A stretch of DNA of 64,000 bases from Dryas octopetala (GCA_963921425.1 OY992833.1:8219228-8283227); one strand, 5' to 3'. Positions 9,506 through 21,946 are shown, counted from the first letter of the stretch. The notes: generated from the letters alone by a model not told the origin. Numbers and translations: made by a program.

Positions 9506-9546
9506 AAGCGCTAAGTTTCACGTCTTCAGCCAGACCTAGTCTTGTA

Positions 9547-12500
9547 CTAGAAATCAATTTTCTCTTGGTTCAGCTCAAAATCAGGTTCAAGGAAAGGTTT
9601 CACACGATGACCATTGACCTTAAATATGTTCCCATTCTTCGGATTCTTGATTTCAACTGTACCATAAGGAAACACTCTAATCACCTCATAAGGTCCGGTC
9701 CATCTTGAACGCAACTTGCCTGGGAAGAGACGTAATCTTGTATCATATAATAACACCTTCCCTCCAACAAAGAATTCTCGCGGACGTAGCTTCTTATCAT
9801 GGTACCTCTTGGTCCTTTCCCTGTACAACTTAGCATTCTCATATGCGAAATGTCGTATTTCCTCCAGCTCACTAAGTTGCAACTTCCTTTTCTCACCAGC
9901 AGCATGAATATCAAAATTGAACTTCTTAATCGCCCAATATGCCTTATGCTCAAGCTCAACTGGTAAATGACAAGCTTTCCCATAGATCAGTCGAAACGGA
10001 GACATTCCAATGGGTGTCTTGTAAGCGGTGCGATAAGCCCACAATGCATCATTAAGCTTAGTAGACCAATCCTTCCTATTGGCGAGCACCGTTCTTTCCA
10101 AAATGAACTTAATCTCACGATTCGAAATTTTCACTTGCCCACTCGTCTGAGGATGGTAGGGAGTAGCCACTTTATGCCTTATTCCATATTTCTTCATCAC
10201 GGCCTCAAACAGCTTATTGCAAAAATGCGATCCCCCATCACTAATGATTGCTCTCGGGGTACCAAACCGTGCAAAGATATTGGTCTTAAGTAAATTCAAG
10301 ACCACTCGAGCATCATTAGTCCTACAAGCGACAGCTTCCACCCACTTAGACACATAATCAACTCTTACCAGAATGTACTCGTATCCAAAAGAAGATGGAA
10401 ATGGTCCCATGAAATCTATACCCCAAACATCAAAGATTTCGACTTCCAACATGAAGTTCAATGGCATTTGATCACGAGCAGAAATATTTCCCATCTTCTG
10501 ACATCTGTCACATGTGAGATAAAACTGATGACAATCATGAAAAATAGTGGGCCAAAAGAAACCTGCTTGAAGAATCTTGTAAGCGGTCTTAGTTCCTCCA
10601 CCATGGCCTCCACATTCTTTAGAATGGCACATCTCAATGACATTCCTCTGCTCCAATTCCGGTACACATCGTCTTATCAACTGATCTGACCCATATTTGA
10701 ACAAATAAGGATCATCCCACACATATTGTCTGACATCATGCAAAAACTTCTTCCTTTGGTAGTGTGTCAGATCATTGGGCAACACTCCACTTGCTAAATA
10801 ATTTGCTATGTCGGCATACCATGGAGTAGTCAAGATGGCAAAAAGCTGCTCGTCCGGGAATGACTCTCGTAACGGTAGTGTGTCCTCTTCAGACTGTTCC
10901 TCATTGACGAGTCTACTCAAATGGTCTGCTACCACATTCTCACACCCTTTCTTATCCTTGATCTCAATATCAAATTCCTGTAGCAACAGAGTCCATCTAA
11001 TCAACCTCGGCTTGGCGTCTTTCTTATTCAGCAGATACTTGAGAGCTGCATGATCCGTGTAGATGATGATCTTAGACCCAATCAAATAACTTCTAAATTT
11101 CTCCAAGGCAAAGATCACAGCAAGCAACTCCTTCTCTGTAGTAGAATAGTTCAACTGTGCATCATTCAGAGTCCTGCTTGCATAATAAATCACATGTGGC
11201 AGCTTATCAACTCTCTGACCCAAAACTGCTCCAATAGCATAGTCACTTGCATCACACATGAGCTCAAACGGCAGGTTCCAATCAGGTGGCATGATGATCG
11301 GAGCGGAAGTGAGTAGCTTCTTCAATTTGTTAAAGGCAACCAAGCAATCTTCATTAAACTCGAAATTCACCTCTTTTTGCAATAAGGTGCACAAAGGCCT
11401 GGAGATCTTGGAAAAATCCTTGATGAATCTCCTATAAAACCCAGCATGGCCTAGGAAACTTCTTACTTCCTTAACACTCGATGGAGGCGGCAATCTCTGT
11501 ATCACATCAATCTTGGCCTTATCAACTTGTATGCCCTCTTTTGAAATCACATGACCCAATACTATCCCTTGTTGAACTATGAAGTGACATTTATCCCAAT
11601 TAAGCACTAGATTGGCTTCTTGACATCTTTTTAGAACTAAAGACAAATTATCCAGACATGCATCAAAAGACGAACCAAAAACAGAAAAATCATCCATAAA
11701 TACCTCAATGATTCGTTCCACCATATCCGAGAAAATAGACATCATGCATCTCTGAAATGTTGCGGGCGCATTGCACAATCCGAATGGCATCCTTCTATAA
11801 GAAAATGTACCAAATGGACATGTGAATGTGGTCTTCTCTTGATCCTCGGGCGCAATAGCAATCTGATTGTACCCACTATAACCATCCAAAAAGTAATAGT
11901 GACTATGGCCAGCCAACCTTTCTAACATCTGGTCAATAAATGGCAAAGGAAAATGATCCTTTCTTGTCGCGGTGTTCAGCTTCCGATAGTCAATACAAAC
12001 ACGCCAACCGGTTTGTGTCCTTTGGGGAACCAACTCATTATGCTCATTCTTCACCACAGTAATACTACTTTTCTTTGGCCCTACTTGAACAGAACTAACC
12101 CACTTCGAATCACTGATAGGATAAATAATACCAACATCCAACAATTTGATTACCTCATTACGCACAACTTCCTTCAGAGTTGGATTCAGTCTTCTTTGAG
12201 CATCACGAGTAGGCCTAGATTCCTCCTCAAGTAAAATTCTATGCATACATACTGTGGGTGAGATTCCCTTGATATCGGCTATGGTCCATCCCAATGCCAA
12301 CCGATTTTCCTTCAAAACTCTCAGGAGTCTTTCTTCCTCGCCTGCACTCAAATTAGCTGCAATAATCACAGGCAAAGTCTCATTTTCTCCCAAAAATGCA
12401 TATTTCAAGTGCTCCGGTAACGGTTTCAGCTCCAACTTAGGTGCTTGCTCAATAGAAGGAAGCGTTTTCTGATTAGTGGGTACTAGCATTTCAAACTGGT

Positions 12501-14802
12501 TGAACCACTTATTCCTGAGAGGTCGGTTGCCCTCCCAACGTGTAGGAGTTGTTTCCACGTTTTCTTCCAACTCACTAGACTCGAGTGCTCCCAAAGCAAC
12601 CTCCAATGTATCTTCTGCAAGGCTAGTTTCGCACACTTCCTCAACTAATGGGTCCAAACTATCAATCCTCAAGCAATCATTCTCCTCCTTTGGATACTTC
12701 ATCGCACCAAAAACATCAAACTCAACTGTTTCACCAAGTACAGACATTGTCAACTTCCCATTACTCACATCAATCTTGGTGTTCGCTGTGGCCATGAACG
12801 GTCTTCCCAATATGATCGGTAACTCATTTCCTCTAATTGGGGTATCCTCCATTTCAAGAATGATAAAATCAGCGGGCATGATCAAATCTGCAACCCGAAC
12901 CAGCACATCTTCAACCACACCTTTCGGAACCTTTACTGAACGATCTGCCAATTGAAGAGTAACACTAGTAGGTTTAAGATCTCCTATGCCCAACTGTGCG
13001 AAAACTGAATACGGCATCAAATTAATACTTGCTCCCAAATCCAGCAATGCCTTCTCAAACTTGTGATCCCCAACCAAACATGGGATCGTAAAACTGCCAG
13101 GGTCTTTCAACTTTGGTGGCAGCTTCCTTTGCAAAACCGCACTGACTTCTTCACTCAAACACACCTGCTCATGCTCTTTGAATTTCCTCTTGTGTGTGCA
13201 CAATTCCTTCAAAAACTTGGCATACTTAGGAATCTGCTGAATAGCATCAAGCAAAGGAATGTTGATTTCCACTTTCTTAAACATCTCCAAAATTTCCTTA
13301 GCTTGCTCGTCCTTACTTTGCTTCCTTTGGCGTTGAGGGAAAGGTAATGGAGCTCTTGAAATAGAAGAAGTAATCTCGGCCTTCTTGCTAGCACGCGTAG
13401 CAATGTGCTTTTCTTGTTTCTTTCTTTCCTCCTCTTCCTCATCCTTAACCTTAACTTTATCCCTCTTGTACTTTTCCACTTGTTCAGGATCTAGCATCTC
13501 AACTTCATCCTCGTTGCCTGCATTATCACCTTGAGTAGTGCCCACTTTGTTGTCAATCACTTTCCCACTTCTCAAAGTAGTGATTGCTTCGGCCTTGTCC
13601 TGAATTGGTGCACCCTTTACCACTTTGTCCAAGGTCAAAGTCACTTGTTCCAATTGGGCTTCCAAATTCGAGATAGCTTTAGCTGTGACACTCAACTGCT
13701 CCTCAGTTTTGTTCATGAATGACTTGGTATCATTAGACATCGAAGTTGTACTCTGGGCTAATGTAGCAATCATGTCCTCCAAATAAGTACTTCGCTGCTC
13801 AACTGGGGACTGTACACTCGGTCTAACTTGAACTTTTTCAACCTCAAAACATGGCTCTCCTTGTGATGACCTAGCTCCTTGATTCGCCATCAGAACCTGC
13901 ATCATTTGCTTAAGTTCAGACATCTCAGCTTCCATAGCTGATTTCTTTTCCACTCTTTTCCGTCTATTCCACTGCTGTGAACTCAATGCCAATGTGTCAA
14001 AGAGTGTCCATGCTTCTTCAAAAGTCTTCTTTTTCAGTGCTCCTCCACATGTCATGTCCACCATACTACGATCTTGATCCAACAAACCCTCATAAAAGTA
14101 CTCAATCTGCATCCATGGGGCAAAATTATGATGTGGACACGAAGTCAGAAGCTCTTGGTACCTTTCCCAACTCTCATGAAACACTTCATCCTCTGATTGC
14201 GTAAACCCTAAGATCTGCTTCCTCACAATGGTAGTCTTACTAACTGGATAGAACCTCAACAGAAACTTGGATGCCAGTTCTTCCCATGTTTTAATAGAAG
14301 CGACCTGCAAGGAAAACAACCAATGTTTAGCTTTATCTTTAAGAGAGAATGGAAATAACCTTAACTTCCTTTGATCATCGCTCAACCCCCTCAGCTTGCC
14401 AATCTCGCATATTGCATGAAATTTCTTAATATGCACGTAGGGATCCTCTCCTTCTAGACCATGAAATGATGGAAGAAGTTTGATTGTCCCACTTGAAAGT
14501 TCAAAATCAGCTTCCACTTGAGAGTAAGCAATGCATGTAGGTTGAGCTAGAAGCGTTGGAGACGAATAATCACTCAAAGGTATTCTCATTTGAGATGCAT
14601 TCGGCTGCAAGGTCTCCTCGACTTCCTCTTCTGATTTCTCCTCTTCGTATGCTTCCTCAGATTCACTTCCTTTCGGCGACACAAGAGTTGACCTCATCCT
14701 TAACGGTGTCCAATTGAGTCTCGGCCTGCCCTTGTACGCACTCAACACCTTTTGGCCTTCTGCACGTGAAAGGGGGGTGATCTTCGAATTTGACTCTTCC
14801 AT
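9547..14802 (-). CDS. gag-pol: Athila gag-pol polyprotein, full length (1751 aa), integrase active site altered
   Basis: This single ORF encodes all enzymes of the element. The Gag core lies at roughly residues 100-250. Aspartic protease motif DLGAS is at about 587-591. Reverse transcriptase has [11 protein letters not shown] near 929 and catalytic FMDD near 1034-1037. RNase H has CDASDY near 1180, the TEKELLA helix, and YTDHAAL near 1246. The integrase zinc finger (H-x6-H...CDRC) spans about 1389-1435. The integrase core has Asp 1463 (GIDFMG) and Asp 1522 (ISDGGSH), and the C-terminus has a GPY/F domain (WTGPYEV). The residue exactly 36 after Asp 1522, where DX35E requires Glu, is Lys 1558 (AAA, 10129-10131). 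Element 3 has GAA there, so this copy probably cannot integrate by itself. There is no chromodomain and no visible CCHC knuckle. The start is shared with three sibling copies. Confidence 0.93.
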   Translation of the reverse strand: MEESNSKITPLSRAEGQKVLSAYKGRPRLNWTPLRMRSTLVSPKGSESEEAYEEEKSEEEVEETLQPNASQMRIPLSDYSSPTLLAQPTCIAYSQVEADFELSSGTIKLLPSFHGLEGEDPYVHIKKFHAICEIGKLRGLSDDQRKLRLFPFSLKDKAKHWLFSLQVASIKTWEELASKFLLRFYPVSKTTIVRKQILGFTQSEDEVFHESWERYQELLTSCPHHNFAPWMQIEYFYEGLLDQDRSMVDMTCGGALKKKTFEEAWTLFDTLALSSQQWNRRKRVEKKSAMEAEMSELKQMMQVLMANQGARSSQGEPCFEVEKVQVRPSVQSPVEQRSTYLEDMIATLAQSTTSMSNDTKSFMNKTEEQLSVTAKAISNLEAQLEQVTLTLDKVVKGAPIQDKAEAITTLRSGKVIDNKVGTTQGDNAGNEDEVEMLDPEQVEKYKRDKVKVKDEEEEERKKQEKHIATRASKKAEITSSISRAPLPFPQRQRKQSKDEQAKEILEMFKKVEINIPLLDAIQQIPKYAKFLKELCTHKRKFKEHEQVCLSEEVSAVLQRKLPPKLKDPGSFTIPCLVGDHKFEKALLDLGASINLMPYSVFAQLGIGDLKPTSVTLQLADRSVKVPKGVVEDVLVRVADLIMPADFIILEMEDTPIRGNELPIILGRPFMATANTKIDVSNGKLTMSVLGETVEFDVFGAMKYPKEENDCLRIDSLDPLVEEVCETSLAEDTLEVALGALESSELEENVETTPTRWEGNRPLRNKWFNQFEMLVPTNQKTLPSIEQAPKLELKPLPEHLKYAFLGENETLPVIIAANLSAGEEERLLRVLKENRLALGWTIADIKGISPTVCMHRILLEEESRPTRDAQRRLNPTLKEVVRNEVIKLLDVGIIYPISDSKWVSSVQVGPKKSSITVVKNEHNELVPQRTQTGWRVCIDYRKLNTATRKDHFPLPFIDQMLERLAGHSHYYFLDGYSGYNQIAIAPEDQEKTTFTCPFGTFSYRRMPFGLCNAPATFQRCMMSIFSDMVERIIEVFMDDFSVFGSSFDACLDNLSLVLKRCQEANLVLNWDKCHFIVQQGIVLGHVISKEGIQVDKAKIDVIQRLPPPSSVKEVRSFLGHAGFYRRFIKDFSKISRPLCTLLQKEVNFEFNEDCLVAFNKLKKLLTSAPIIMPPDWNLPFELMCDASDYAIGAVLGQRVDKLPHVIYYASRTLNDAQLNYSTTEKELLAVIFALEKFRSYLIGSKIIIYTDHAALKYLLNKKDAKPRLIRWTLLLQEFDIEIKDKKGCENVVADHLSRLVNEEQSEEDTLPLRESFPDEQLFAILTTPWYADIANYLASGVLPNDLTHYQRKKFLHDVRQYVWDDPYLFKYGSDQLIRRCVPELEQRNVIEMCHSKECGGHGGGTKTAYKILQAGFFWPTIFHDCHQFYLTCDRCQKMGNISARDQMPLNFMLEVEIFDVWGIDFMGPFPSSFGYEYILVRVDYVSKWVEAVACRTNDARVVLNLLKTNIFARFGTPRAIISDGGSHFCNKLFEAVMKKYGIRHKVATPYHPQTSGQVKISNREIKFILERTVLANRKDWSTKLNDALWAYRTAYKTPIGMSPFRLIYGKACHLPVELEHKAYWAIKKFNFDIHAAGEKRKLQLSELEEIRHFAYENAKLYRERTKRYHDKKLRPREFFVGGKVLLYDTRLRLFPGKLRSRWTGPYEVIRVFPYGTVEIKNPKNGNIFKVNGHRVKPFLEPDFELNQEKIDF

Positions 14803-14917
14803 TGTACCTTAGAAATAAGAGAAATCAACAAGAACCAATAATGAAAACAGAAAATAAAACCTAACTAAAATGACTTAACTAAAGATAATCAAACTAGCAA
14901 TCAACACAAATAACAAT

Positions 14918-14935
14918 TCCCCGGCAACGGCGCCA
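14918..14935 (-). other. Primer-binding site (tRNA-Asp), element 2b
   Basis: 18-nt complement of the tRNA-Asp 3' end, 6 nt inside the 5' LTR; identical to the other three visible PBSs. Confidence 0.92.
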
Positions 14936-14941
14936 AAAACT

Positions 14942-17151
14942 TGTTGTATGTTTTCCTAGAGCAAATTAAATACCCTTTTCTGAGCTCTAGGTTAACTCGC
15001 AAGTGCACGAATCGCGGAGTAGCAAAGCTTACAAATACGAGGTCGATCCCACAGGGAATTGTACTAGTGTTATGATCACTAACTTAATTAAATTCGATTA
15101 AATCAACTCTAACTCACACACGCAAATGGGGGGTTTTGATTGGTTTTTGAGACTAGAAAAACTAACAGATAAATGACAAAACTCTAAAATAACAACTGAA
15201 TGAATTTGGATAAAACAATAATAAAGAAACACTAGGGGTCAGAATCCACCACTAGCATACCATTCACTCTACTATGGATATTAACAATCAATATATAAAC
15301 ATGTCAACAAAGTTCGTCTACTAAAAGGTTTGGCTAGTTACTTTTAGCAATTACTCCCCTTACTGTGCATAAACTAAGAGCTTCTTGGGCCTTCCTTAGC
15401 CAGTTAACTTGCATGTTCCCTAGTGCTAAGCTAAGGCAGCTGTTACCCATGCAAGAGTCGTTACGATCTGTGAGAGTGACAAACACATAGCGCATGGCTC
15501 CAAATTAATGTACTGTATGTCATCTATGATCTCTTTTCTCATGAATATTATCTTAGGATACCCACTTGTTGCCTATTGAAACTATCATCCTTTCGAGCTT
15601 ATTTAGTTTCACAACAAATATCTAGATGCATGCAACCTAAGGTGATCAGTCAAAGATGCGAAACAAATAGATTCAATTTAAACAGAGATCCAAGATTTGT
15701 CAACATGTAAATAATTAAAATATCAATAATCCATAGTGAGAGTAAACAGCATCGCTAGGGCTTCATCCTAGCCCTAGCCCAATATTCAGCTACACATAAT
15801 TAAATTCACAAATAAATAATGCATAATTAAAATAATGAAAATAAAAGAAAGGAAGAAGAAATCAAGCCACGAATGATGGGGTGGAGGTGCGGCTGCAAGG
15901 TGACGGCGTGATGGGCTGCTGCTCGGCCTTGGGCTCCACGGCGAAGAAGTAGAGGTGCTCGGCAAGGTTGCAGCAAGGTGGTGATGCGTGGCTAATGTTG
16001 GTGGCTGCGGCTTGGCTTCCTTCTCTTTTGTCAACTCAGCGCAAAAATAGAAGACACACAAACAAAGGTGGCTGGTAGGGTTCGGCCACAAAAGAAAAGA
16101 AGAAAAATAAAGAGAGAGAAGGAGATGGTGGCTGCGGCACAAGAAGAACAAGAGAGAGAGGGTGCTGCGGCTAGGAAAGAGAAGAAACACTAACTAGGGT
16201 TTTCGAAAATTGAAGAGAAGAGAAAAGACCAAACTTCAGAACCCTTTTTCTGATTTTTAGAGATATATTTATAGGGATCAGTAGGAGAGGAATCCTTGGG
16301 AGGCAAGGAAAAGAGAGATGCGGCTGCTGCTAGGGTTAGGGAAAGCTTTGGGCTTGCGGCAAGGCTTTGGCTTTGGGCTTAAGTGCCACACGCCAGCCCC
16401 CTAGGGTTTCACTTCATGGCTGCCACCTTCAGGCTTGCGCATTGGGCTTCATCTTGGGCTAGTGCATGCATGCATGCATGGCCCTTCAGATTTCGGCATT
16501 TGCATAGGCCCATGGCCCATTTGACTTGTTGACTTTTCATAGTTGACCCTTGACCATTAACTTTGACTTCCCATTTTGCCCCTCATTTCCATTTGAATTC
16601 GAATTCATTTCTTCCCTCCATTTATTCCCATGGATGTCCACCACCTTCTAGAAGCTTCTGGAACCTTGACTTTGTAGAGTTGACTTTGACCAACATTTCC
16701 TAGTGTGACTAGGAATTCTTGTAAATGAAGGATTCCTTATCCATTTTGACTTCTCGTAATGACCATATTGCCCCTGGGGTCTCCTAGTGTCATTAGGACT
16801 CCTTTCCCTAGTAGGGTTAGGTTTCCTAGTTCAACCAGGATTTCCTGTTTCAATCAGGATTTCTCATTTCTGGCTTCGCAATGATGGTTCTGGACTTGAT
16901 GTTTCCTAGTGTGACTAGGAATCCTCATTCGACTAGGATTTCGGCCCCTTTCCTGGTTTGACCAGGATTTCTCTCGTTTTCCTAGTTTGACTAGGAAATG
17001 TCTAAAAATGGTCCTTTTGGCTCCTTTTTTCCTCTTTGCTCATTTTATCCTGTAAAATCAAAAACAAACTAACAACACACAAAATATCGAGTTCTTGCAC
17101 TCTGAGTTAAGGAGTTAGTATCATAAAGTAGTGTAAAATGAGCACTCAACA
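14942..17151 (-). repeat. 5' LTR of Athila 2b (2210 bp)
   Basis: Same length as the LTR at 5586-7795 and differing from it at about nine sites by eye, mostly in the ATGCATGC/W-box stretch around 16400-16500. The TATA box is at 16264-16273 and the inverted-repeat array at 16697-16997. It ends at 17151 against family-B LTR sequence; CACTA (17152-17156) is the presumed TSD. Confidence 0.93.
16264..16273 (-). promoter_or_regulatory. TATA box in 5' LTR of 2b
   Basis: TATAAATATA on the minus strand; this would drive the genomic RNA of 2b. Confidence 0.65.
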
Positions 17152-20100
17152 CACTACCAAGAATAATCCCTTATTTCCTTGTTACTTGTGGTTTAGTGTC
17201 TTTGACTATTTCACAGCTAAACCTAACAGATAAACTAGATGCAATTACCCTAAGGTGGCCAGTCAAAGGATGCAAACAACTAGTGACGGGGAAGAGACGG
17301 ATAAACATCAAACTAACAGGCCAAGAGACGGATAAACGATTTGTTAGAACATGCAAATCCATTAATCGACCTACAACTAACATGCAAGACAGAATAACTA
17401 ACCTACATATTTAAATAAAATAAAACAAAACAGAAACGATAAACAAAATCCCAATTCATGCTTGCTAAAGGAAATCAGAAACGCAAAACTAAAAGCATAA
17501 ACTAAACGACTAAATTAAATTGCATAAATTAAATGAAATCAGAATCATGCATTAAATAAATTCAGAAACTTAATTAAATAAATTCAGTAGCATAAACCAA
17601 CAATTAAAATAGAAACTAGAAGGAAAAAGAAGCAAAATCAGAGATGCAAACACTAGGGTGGCTGCGGCAAGGAGAGAGGAAGAAGGAGGCACCTAGCAAG
17701 CTAGCAGGAGGAACTCACGGCAAGGTGAGCTAGGGCTTGCGACAGCAGGCTGGTCCTTCTCTCTCTCACTTGTCACGCCACCTTCTCTCTCTAGAACCCT
17801 CTGAATTCGGCTCCCCTCACAAGAGTTAAACTAAAATAATAACCTAGAACAGAAAAATAAAACTAAAGACCTAAAGAAATTTCGGCTGGAGTAGGAGGTG
17901 AGAAAAAGTGATCCTAGGGTTCTGAATGAAAGGGGTATATATAGGAGTGCATTCTTTGAGAGGCAAAGAGGAGAAAACTTGCGGCTGCTAGGTTTCCTTC
18001 TCCTTGTTGCTTGCGGCTTCAGCTAGGGTTAGGTGCATCAGGGCCTTGCGGCATGGGCTGCTCCTTTTGGGCTTAAGTGGCGCATGCAAGTCAGCTAGGG
18101 CCCCCTCCTTGGCGCATGGGCTGCTGGTCTTGGACCTTGATGTGCTTTGGGCTCACATGTGTTGGGCTGAGGTGGCTTGCACAAGATGGGCTAGGGTTTC
18201 ACTCCATGGCCTTCCACCTTGGGCTTGCGTCTTGGGCTTGCGCATGGGCCTCTTGGCTGCTAGGGTTTGCATGGCATGCATGCGCATGCATGGGCTGCCA
18301 TCTTCCTCCTTGCGCATGGCCTTTGGGCTGCTAGGGTTTGGGCCCATGCATGTGCATGCATGGCCCATCTTGGTTCGGGATCCCTAGGGCCCATGGGCCC
18401 TCCACTTTTGACTTCCCATTTTGCCCCTCATTTCCATTTGAATTCAAATTCATTTCTTCCCTCCATTCATTTCCATGGATGTCCACCACCTTCTGGAAGC
18501 TTCTGGAACCTTGAACAACATTTCCTGGTGCAACTAGGATTCCTTGAAAATGAAAGATTCCTTATCCATTTCGACTTCTCGTAATGACCATATTGCCCCT
18601 GGGGTCTCCTAGTGTCATTAGGACTCCTTTCCCTAGTTGGGTCAGGTTTCCTAGTTCAACCAGGATTTCCTGTTCGAATCAGGATTTCACATTTCTGGCT
18701 CCGCAATGATGGTTATGGACTTGATGTTTCCTAGTGTGACTAGGAATCCTCATTTGACTAGGATTTCTGCACTTTTCCTGGTTTGACCAGGATTTCACTC
18801 GTTTTCCTGGTTTGACCAGGAAATGTCCCAAAATGGCTCCATTTGCTTCTTTTTCTCATTTCTGCTTCATTTGACCTGCAAACACAAAAACAAGACAAGA
18901 AACACAAATTATCGAGTTCTAACACTCTAGGTTAAGGAATTAGTATCATGTTGAATGTTTTCTTAGAACAAAATAAACATTTATTTCATTCCAAGAATAC
19001 TCGCAAGTGCACGAATCGCATCAGTAGCAAAGCGTACAAGCACGAGGTCGATCCCACAGGGAATGGTTAATACACAACAAATCAATTCAATTAATCAATA
19101 GAAGAACTAAATGGGGGGTTTTGGAAAGATGGAACACACGCACACATCACCACACGCACACACCCTTTATTCTATCTTGCAATGTTAAGTTTTCAGCTTC
19201 AAATCAGATAAGCATTCAATAACCATCCAAGGCTAATGACAGTTAATTGGAACACAACATATTAAAGTTTGACTGCTAAAAAGGTTTGGCTAGTTACTTT
19301 CTCGCAATTGTTCTCCTAATGCATAAACTAAGAGCTTCTTGGGCCTTCCTTAGCCAGTTAACCTACATGTTCCCTAGTTCAAGCTAAGGCAGCTGTTACC
19401 CATGTAGGAGTCATTAAGATTTGTGAGAACGTCAAACATGCACAACATATAAGCTTTGACTATTTCCTTATAGAGGTCGCCCAACCCCACTACCAAGAAT
19501 AATCCCTTATTCCCTTGTTAATTGTGGTTTAGTGTCTTTGACTATTTCACAGCTAAACCTAACAAATAAATTAGATGCAATTACCCTAAGGTGGCCAGTC
19601 AAAGGATGCAAACAACTAGTGACGGGTTCAAATAGATAATGAAAATTTAATACGTGCAAACATCAAACTAACAGACCAAGAGACGGATAAACGATTTGTT
19701 AAAGCATGCAAATCCAATAATCAACCTACAACTAACATGCAAGATAGAATAAATAAACCTACATAATTAAAATAGAAAAGAAAATCATAATAATATAAAT
19801 AAATTCCCAATCCATGTTGGAAAGCAAATTAATTAAAAAAAAACAATTAAAAACTAGAATTCCAAAAGAAAAACAAAGAGAACATCCTTAGAGAGTGGCA
19901 GCGGCGGCGGCACAAGGTGGCAGCAGCGGCGGCGCAAGGTGGCAGCGGCGGCACAAGGTGGCAGCGGCTCGACACCTTCCTCCTCCTTCGGTTCAGCAAA
20001 AAAATAAAGAGAGAGAGATGGTGGTGGCTGCGGCAAGGGAAGAGAAATAATGGGGGCTGCTAGGGTTCCTAGGGTGTGTGAGTAAAGAAAGAGAGAGAAA

Positions 20101-21427
20101 GGAGGCTAGGGTGTGCGGCAAGAAGAGAGAGACTAGGCTAGGGTTTCTGAAATTTCAGAGAGAACTCCCTCTCTTTGAGCTATAAAGATGTATTTATAGA
20201 GGAGAGTGAGGCTGAGATTTCTCCTTCTCTTCAATGTGGGATAAGTGCATTCCTTGCACACCAAGACTTATAATTTTCGGCCAAACATGGGCCTTGGGCT
20301 GATTTGGGCTCTTTTTGGGCGTAACTCCGTTTTCAGCTCGCGGAACTGCTGCGCTACCTCCACTAACTGACCATATCTTGAGCTAGAAAACTCAGAATCG
20401 AAATCCGTAAAATTCCCTGCGAAGCTAACATCCGTATCTTTCCAACCATATATGGCATGCTACCTGATTCGTTCTGGAGAATTACAGAATTGCTGTCGAA
20501 ATTGGTGCTCTATTTCCAGGGTTTTGACTTCTTTTTCAGCTAGGATTCCTTGGGCTTTCTCTTTGTAGGCGTGATGGGCTAGGGTTTCCTTTAAAAGAAC
20601 ATGGGCTGGCTGCAACAAGCAAGTGGCGTGATGGGCTTTAGGGATGCATGGCTTGCATGGCTTGGGCTCTAGAGTTGGCGCATGGCTTGCATGGCATGCG
20701 CATGCATGCCTGGGCTGCCACCTCACCATTCTTGTGGATTTCGACTTCACCTAGGCCCAAAGCCAAATTGACTTCATGACATGATATGGTTGACCCTTGA
20801 CCATTGACTTTGACTTCCAATTTTACCCCTCTCTCCCTCTTGGATTCGAATTCATTCCTCCATCTGATTCCATGGATGTCCACCACCTTCTAGAAGCTTC
20901 TGGAACCTTGACTTGATTGAGTTGACTTTGACCAACATTTCCTAGTCCAACTAGGATTTCTTGTAAATGAAAGATTCCTTATCCATTTTGACTTCTCGTA
21001 ATGACCATATTGCCCCTGGAGTCTCCTAGTGTCATTAGGACTCCTTCCCCTAGTAGGGTTAGGTTTCCTAGTTCAACCAAGAATTCCTGTTCCAATCAGG
21101 ATTTCTCATTTCTGGCTCGACAATTATGGTTCTGGACTTGATGTTTCCTAGTGTGACTAGGAATCCTCATTTGACTAGGATTTCAGCTCTTTTCTTGGTT
21201 TGACCAGGAATTGACCCATTTTCCTAGTTTGACCAGAAAATGTCCCAAAACGGCTCCATTTGCTCCTATTTCCTATTTATGCTTCATTCGACCTAAAAAC
21301 ACAAAAACAAGACAACAGACACAAAAAGATCGAGTTCTAACACTCTAGGTTAGGGAGTTAGTATCATAAAATAGCGTAAAATGAACACTCATCATATCAT
21401 AAAGTGATGCAAAATGCACACTCATCA
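17152..21427 (-). repeat. Family-B LTR, interrupted, inserted in Athila element 4
   Basis: B-type LTR sequence runs 17152-18948 and resumes at 21400-21427, where it ends in the B terminus (gcacactcatca). The gap is a solo C LTR. Its left part is displaced by the Athila 2a/2b array. To the right it abuts mid-integrase sequence of element 4 (predicted TSD AGGAC, 21428-21432). I cannot tell from this window whether it is solo or the 5' LTR of a longer B element. Frames at 18004-18584 are low-complexity LTR sequence (ATGCATG and GGGCTTG repeats), not genes. Confidence 0.82.
18949..21394 (-). repeat. Solo family-C LTR (2446 bp), TSD TATCA
   Basis: Bounded by TGTTGAATG and ACACTCATCA on the plus strand, i.e. 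TGATGAGTGTTC...CATTCAACA in element sense. Perfect 5-bp TSD TATCA lies at 18944-18948 and 21395-21399. There is no internal sequence, so it is a solo LTR left by intra-element recombination. It contains the module shared with element 1 and element 3 (about 20270-20520), a TATA region near 20190 and a GC-rich GGCGGC stretch (19890-19975). Confidence 0.93.
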
Positions 21428-21697
21428 AGGACCAAGAGGTACCATGATAAGAAGTTACGTCCAAGAGAATTCCTTGTTGGAGGGAAGGTGTTATTATATG
21501 ATACAAGATTACGTCTCTTCCCAGGCAAGTTGCGTTCGAGATGGACCGGACCTTATGAGGTGATTAGAGTGTTTCCCTATGGTACAGTTGAACTCAAGAA
21601 CCAAAAGAATGGGAACATATTTAAGGTTAATGGTCATCGTGTGAAGCCTTTCCTTGAACCTGATTTCGAGCTGAACCAAGAAAAAATTGATTTCTAG
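21428..21697 (+). pseudogene. Integrase C-terminal end (GPY/F domain) of Athila element 4
   Basis: This is the last 89 codons of the polyprotein, starting at TKRYHDKK and containing the GPY/F-like WTGPYEV segment. It ends with NQEKIDF and a stop, exactly as in elements 2b and 3. The upstream part is cut off by a family-B LTR at 21427, whose last bases happen to stay in frame. No catalytic residues are in this piece; it has no independent function. It differs from 2b at a few residues (for example FLVGG instead of FFVGG). Confidence 0.88.
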
Positions 21698-21926
21698 TAC
21701 AAGACTAGGTCTGGCTGAAGACGTGAAACTTAGCGCTTCTTGGGAGGCAACCCAAAGGATGGATGACGATGAGGAGGTGATTTGGTACTTGTGCATGGGC
21801 GAGCCATTTTCACACTAGCCAAGGTACGTTTTCACCCTCTTTTTGCTCATTTAAGTAGTTTTGTTTTATTTATTGTTTTCCCCTTCCTCTTTTCATTACA
21901 TTGTGCAGTACATTTGTCTTTCATTT

Positions 21927-21946
21927 AAACATTGAGGACAATGTTT
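21927..21946 (+). other. Conserved 3'-region hairpin, element 4
   Basis: AAACATTG...CAATGTTT, an 8-bp stem with a 4-nt loop AGGA, at the position equivalent to 9301-9318 in 2b. Confidence 0.6.

Larger units (their letters stand above)
7809..9546 (-). other. 3' noncoding region of Athila 2b (no env ORF)
   Basis: About 1.74 kb separate the pol stop from the PPT. Some Athila elements carry an env-like ORF here; I see no frame above about 90 codons and no signal peptide/TM protein. The region is nonetheless collinear in elements 2b, 3, 4 and E. Landmarks are two oligo-T tracts (about 8518-8538 and 9240-9256), two extra PPT-like motifs (about 8671-8683 and 9283-9296) and two hairpins (9301-9318 and 9488-9505). 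Confidence 0.8.
4415..17151 (-). mobile_element. Head-to-tail Athila array (2a fragment + complete 2b) sharing the LTR at 5586-7795
   Basis: From right to left the order is LTR (14942-17151), PBS, gag-pol, 3' region, PPT, LTR (5586-7795), PBS, gag fragment (4415-5446), then element 1. The middle LTR is at once the 3' LTR of 2b and the 5' LTR of 2a. The 2a and 2b gag translations differ at only two positions I could find, and the leaders are almost identical. This fits unequal homologous recombination between copies better than two independent insertions. The right flank is family-B LTR sequence with predicted TSD CACTA (17152-17156); the left partner is outside the window. Confidence 0.85.
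5586..17151 (-). mobile_element. Complete Athila element 2b (11,566 bp)
   Basis: Two 2210-bp LTRs (5586-7795 and 14942-17151) of exactly equal length differ at about nine sites by eye. The internal part has a tRNA-Asp PBS, a 5256-nt single ORF, an env-less 3' region of about 1.75 kb, and a PPT abutting the 3' LTR. All structural parts are present in canonical order. Autonomy is doubtful because the integrase carries a catalytic-site substitution. Confidence 0.93.

Noticed and set aside
18004..18584. Overlapping ORFs of 70-127 codons in B LTRs (also at 34033-34410, 41421-41715, 43277-43724, 63014-63561)
   Set aside because: They follow ATGCATG and GGGCTTG repeats in U3, occur in several frames and both strands at once, and recur only because the LTR is repeated.
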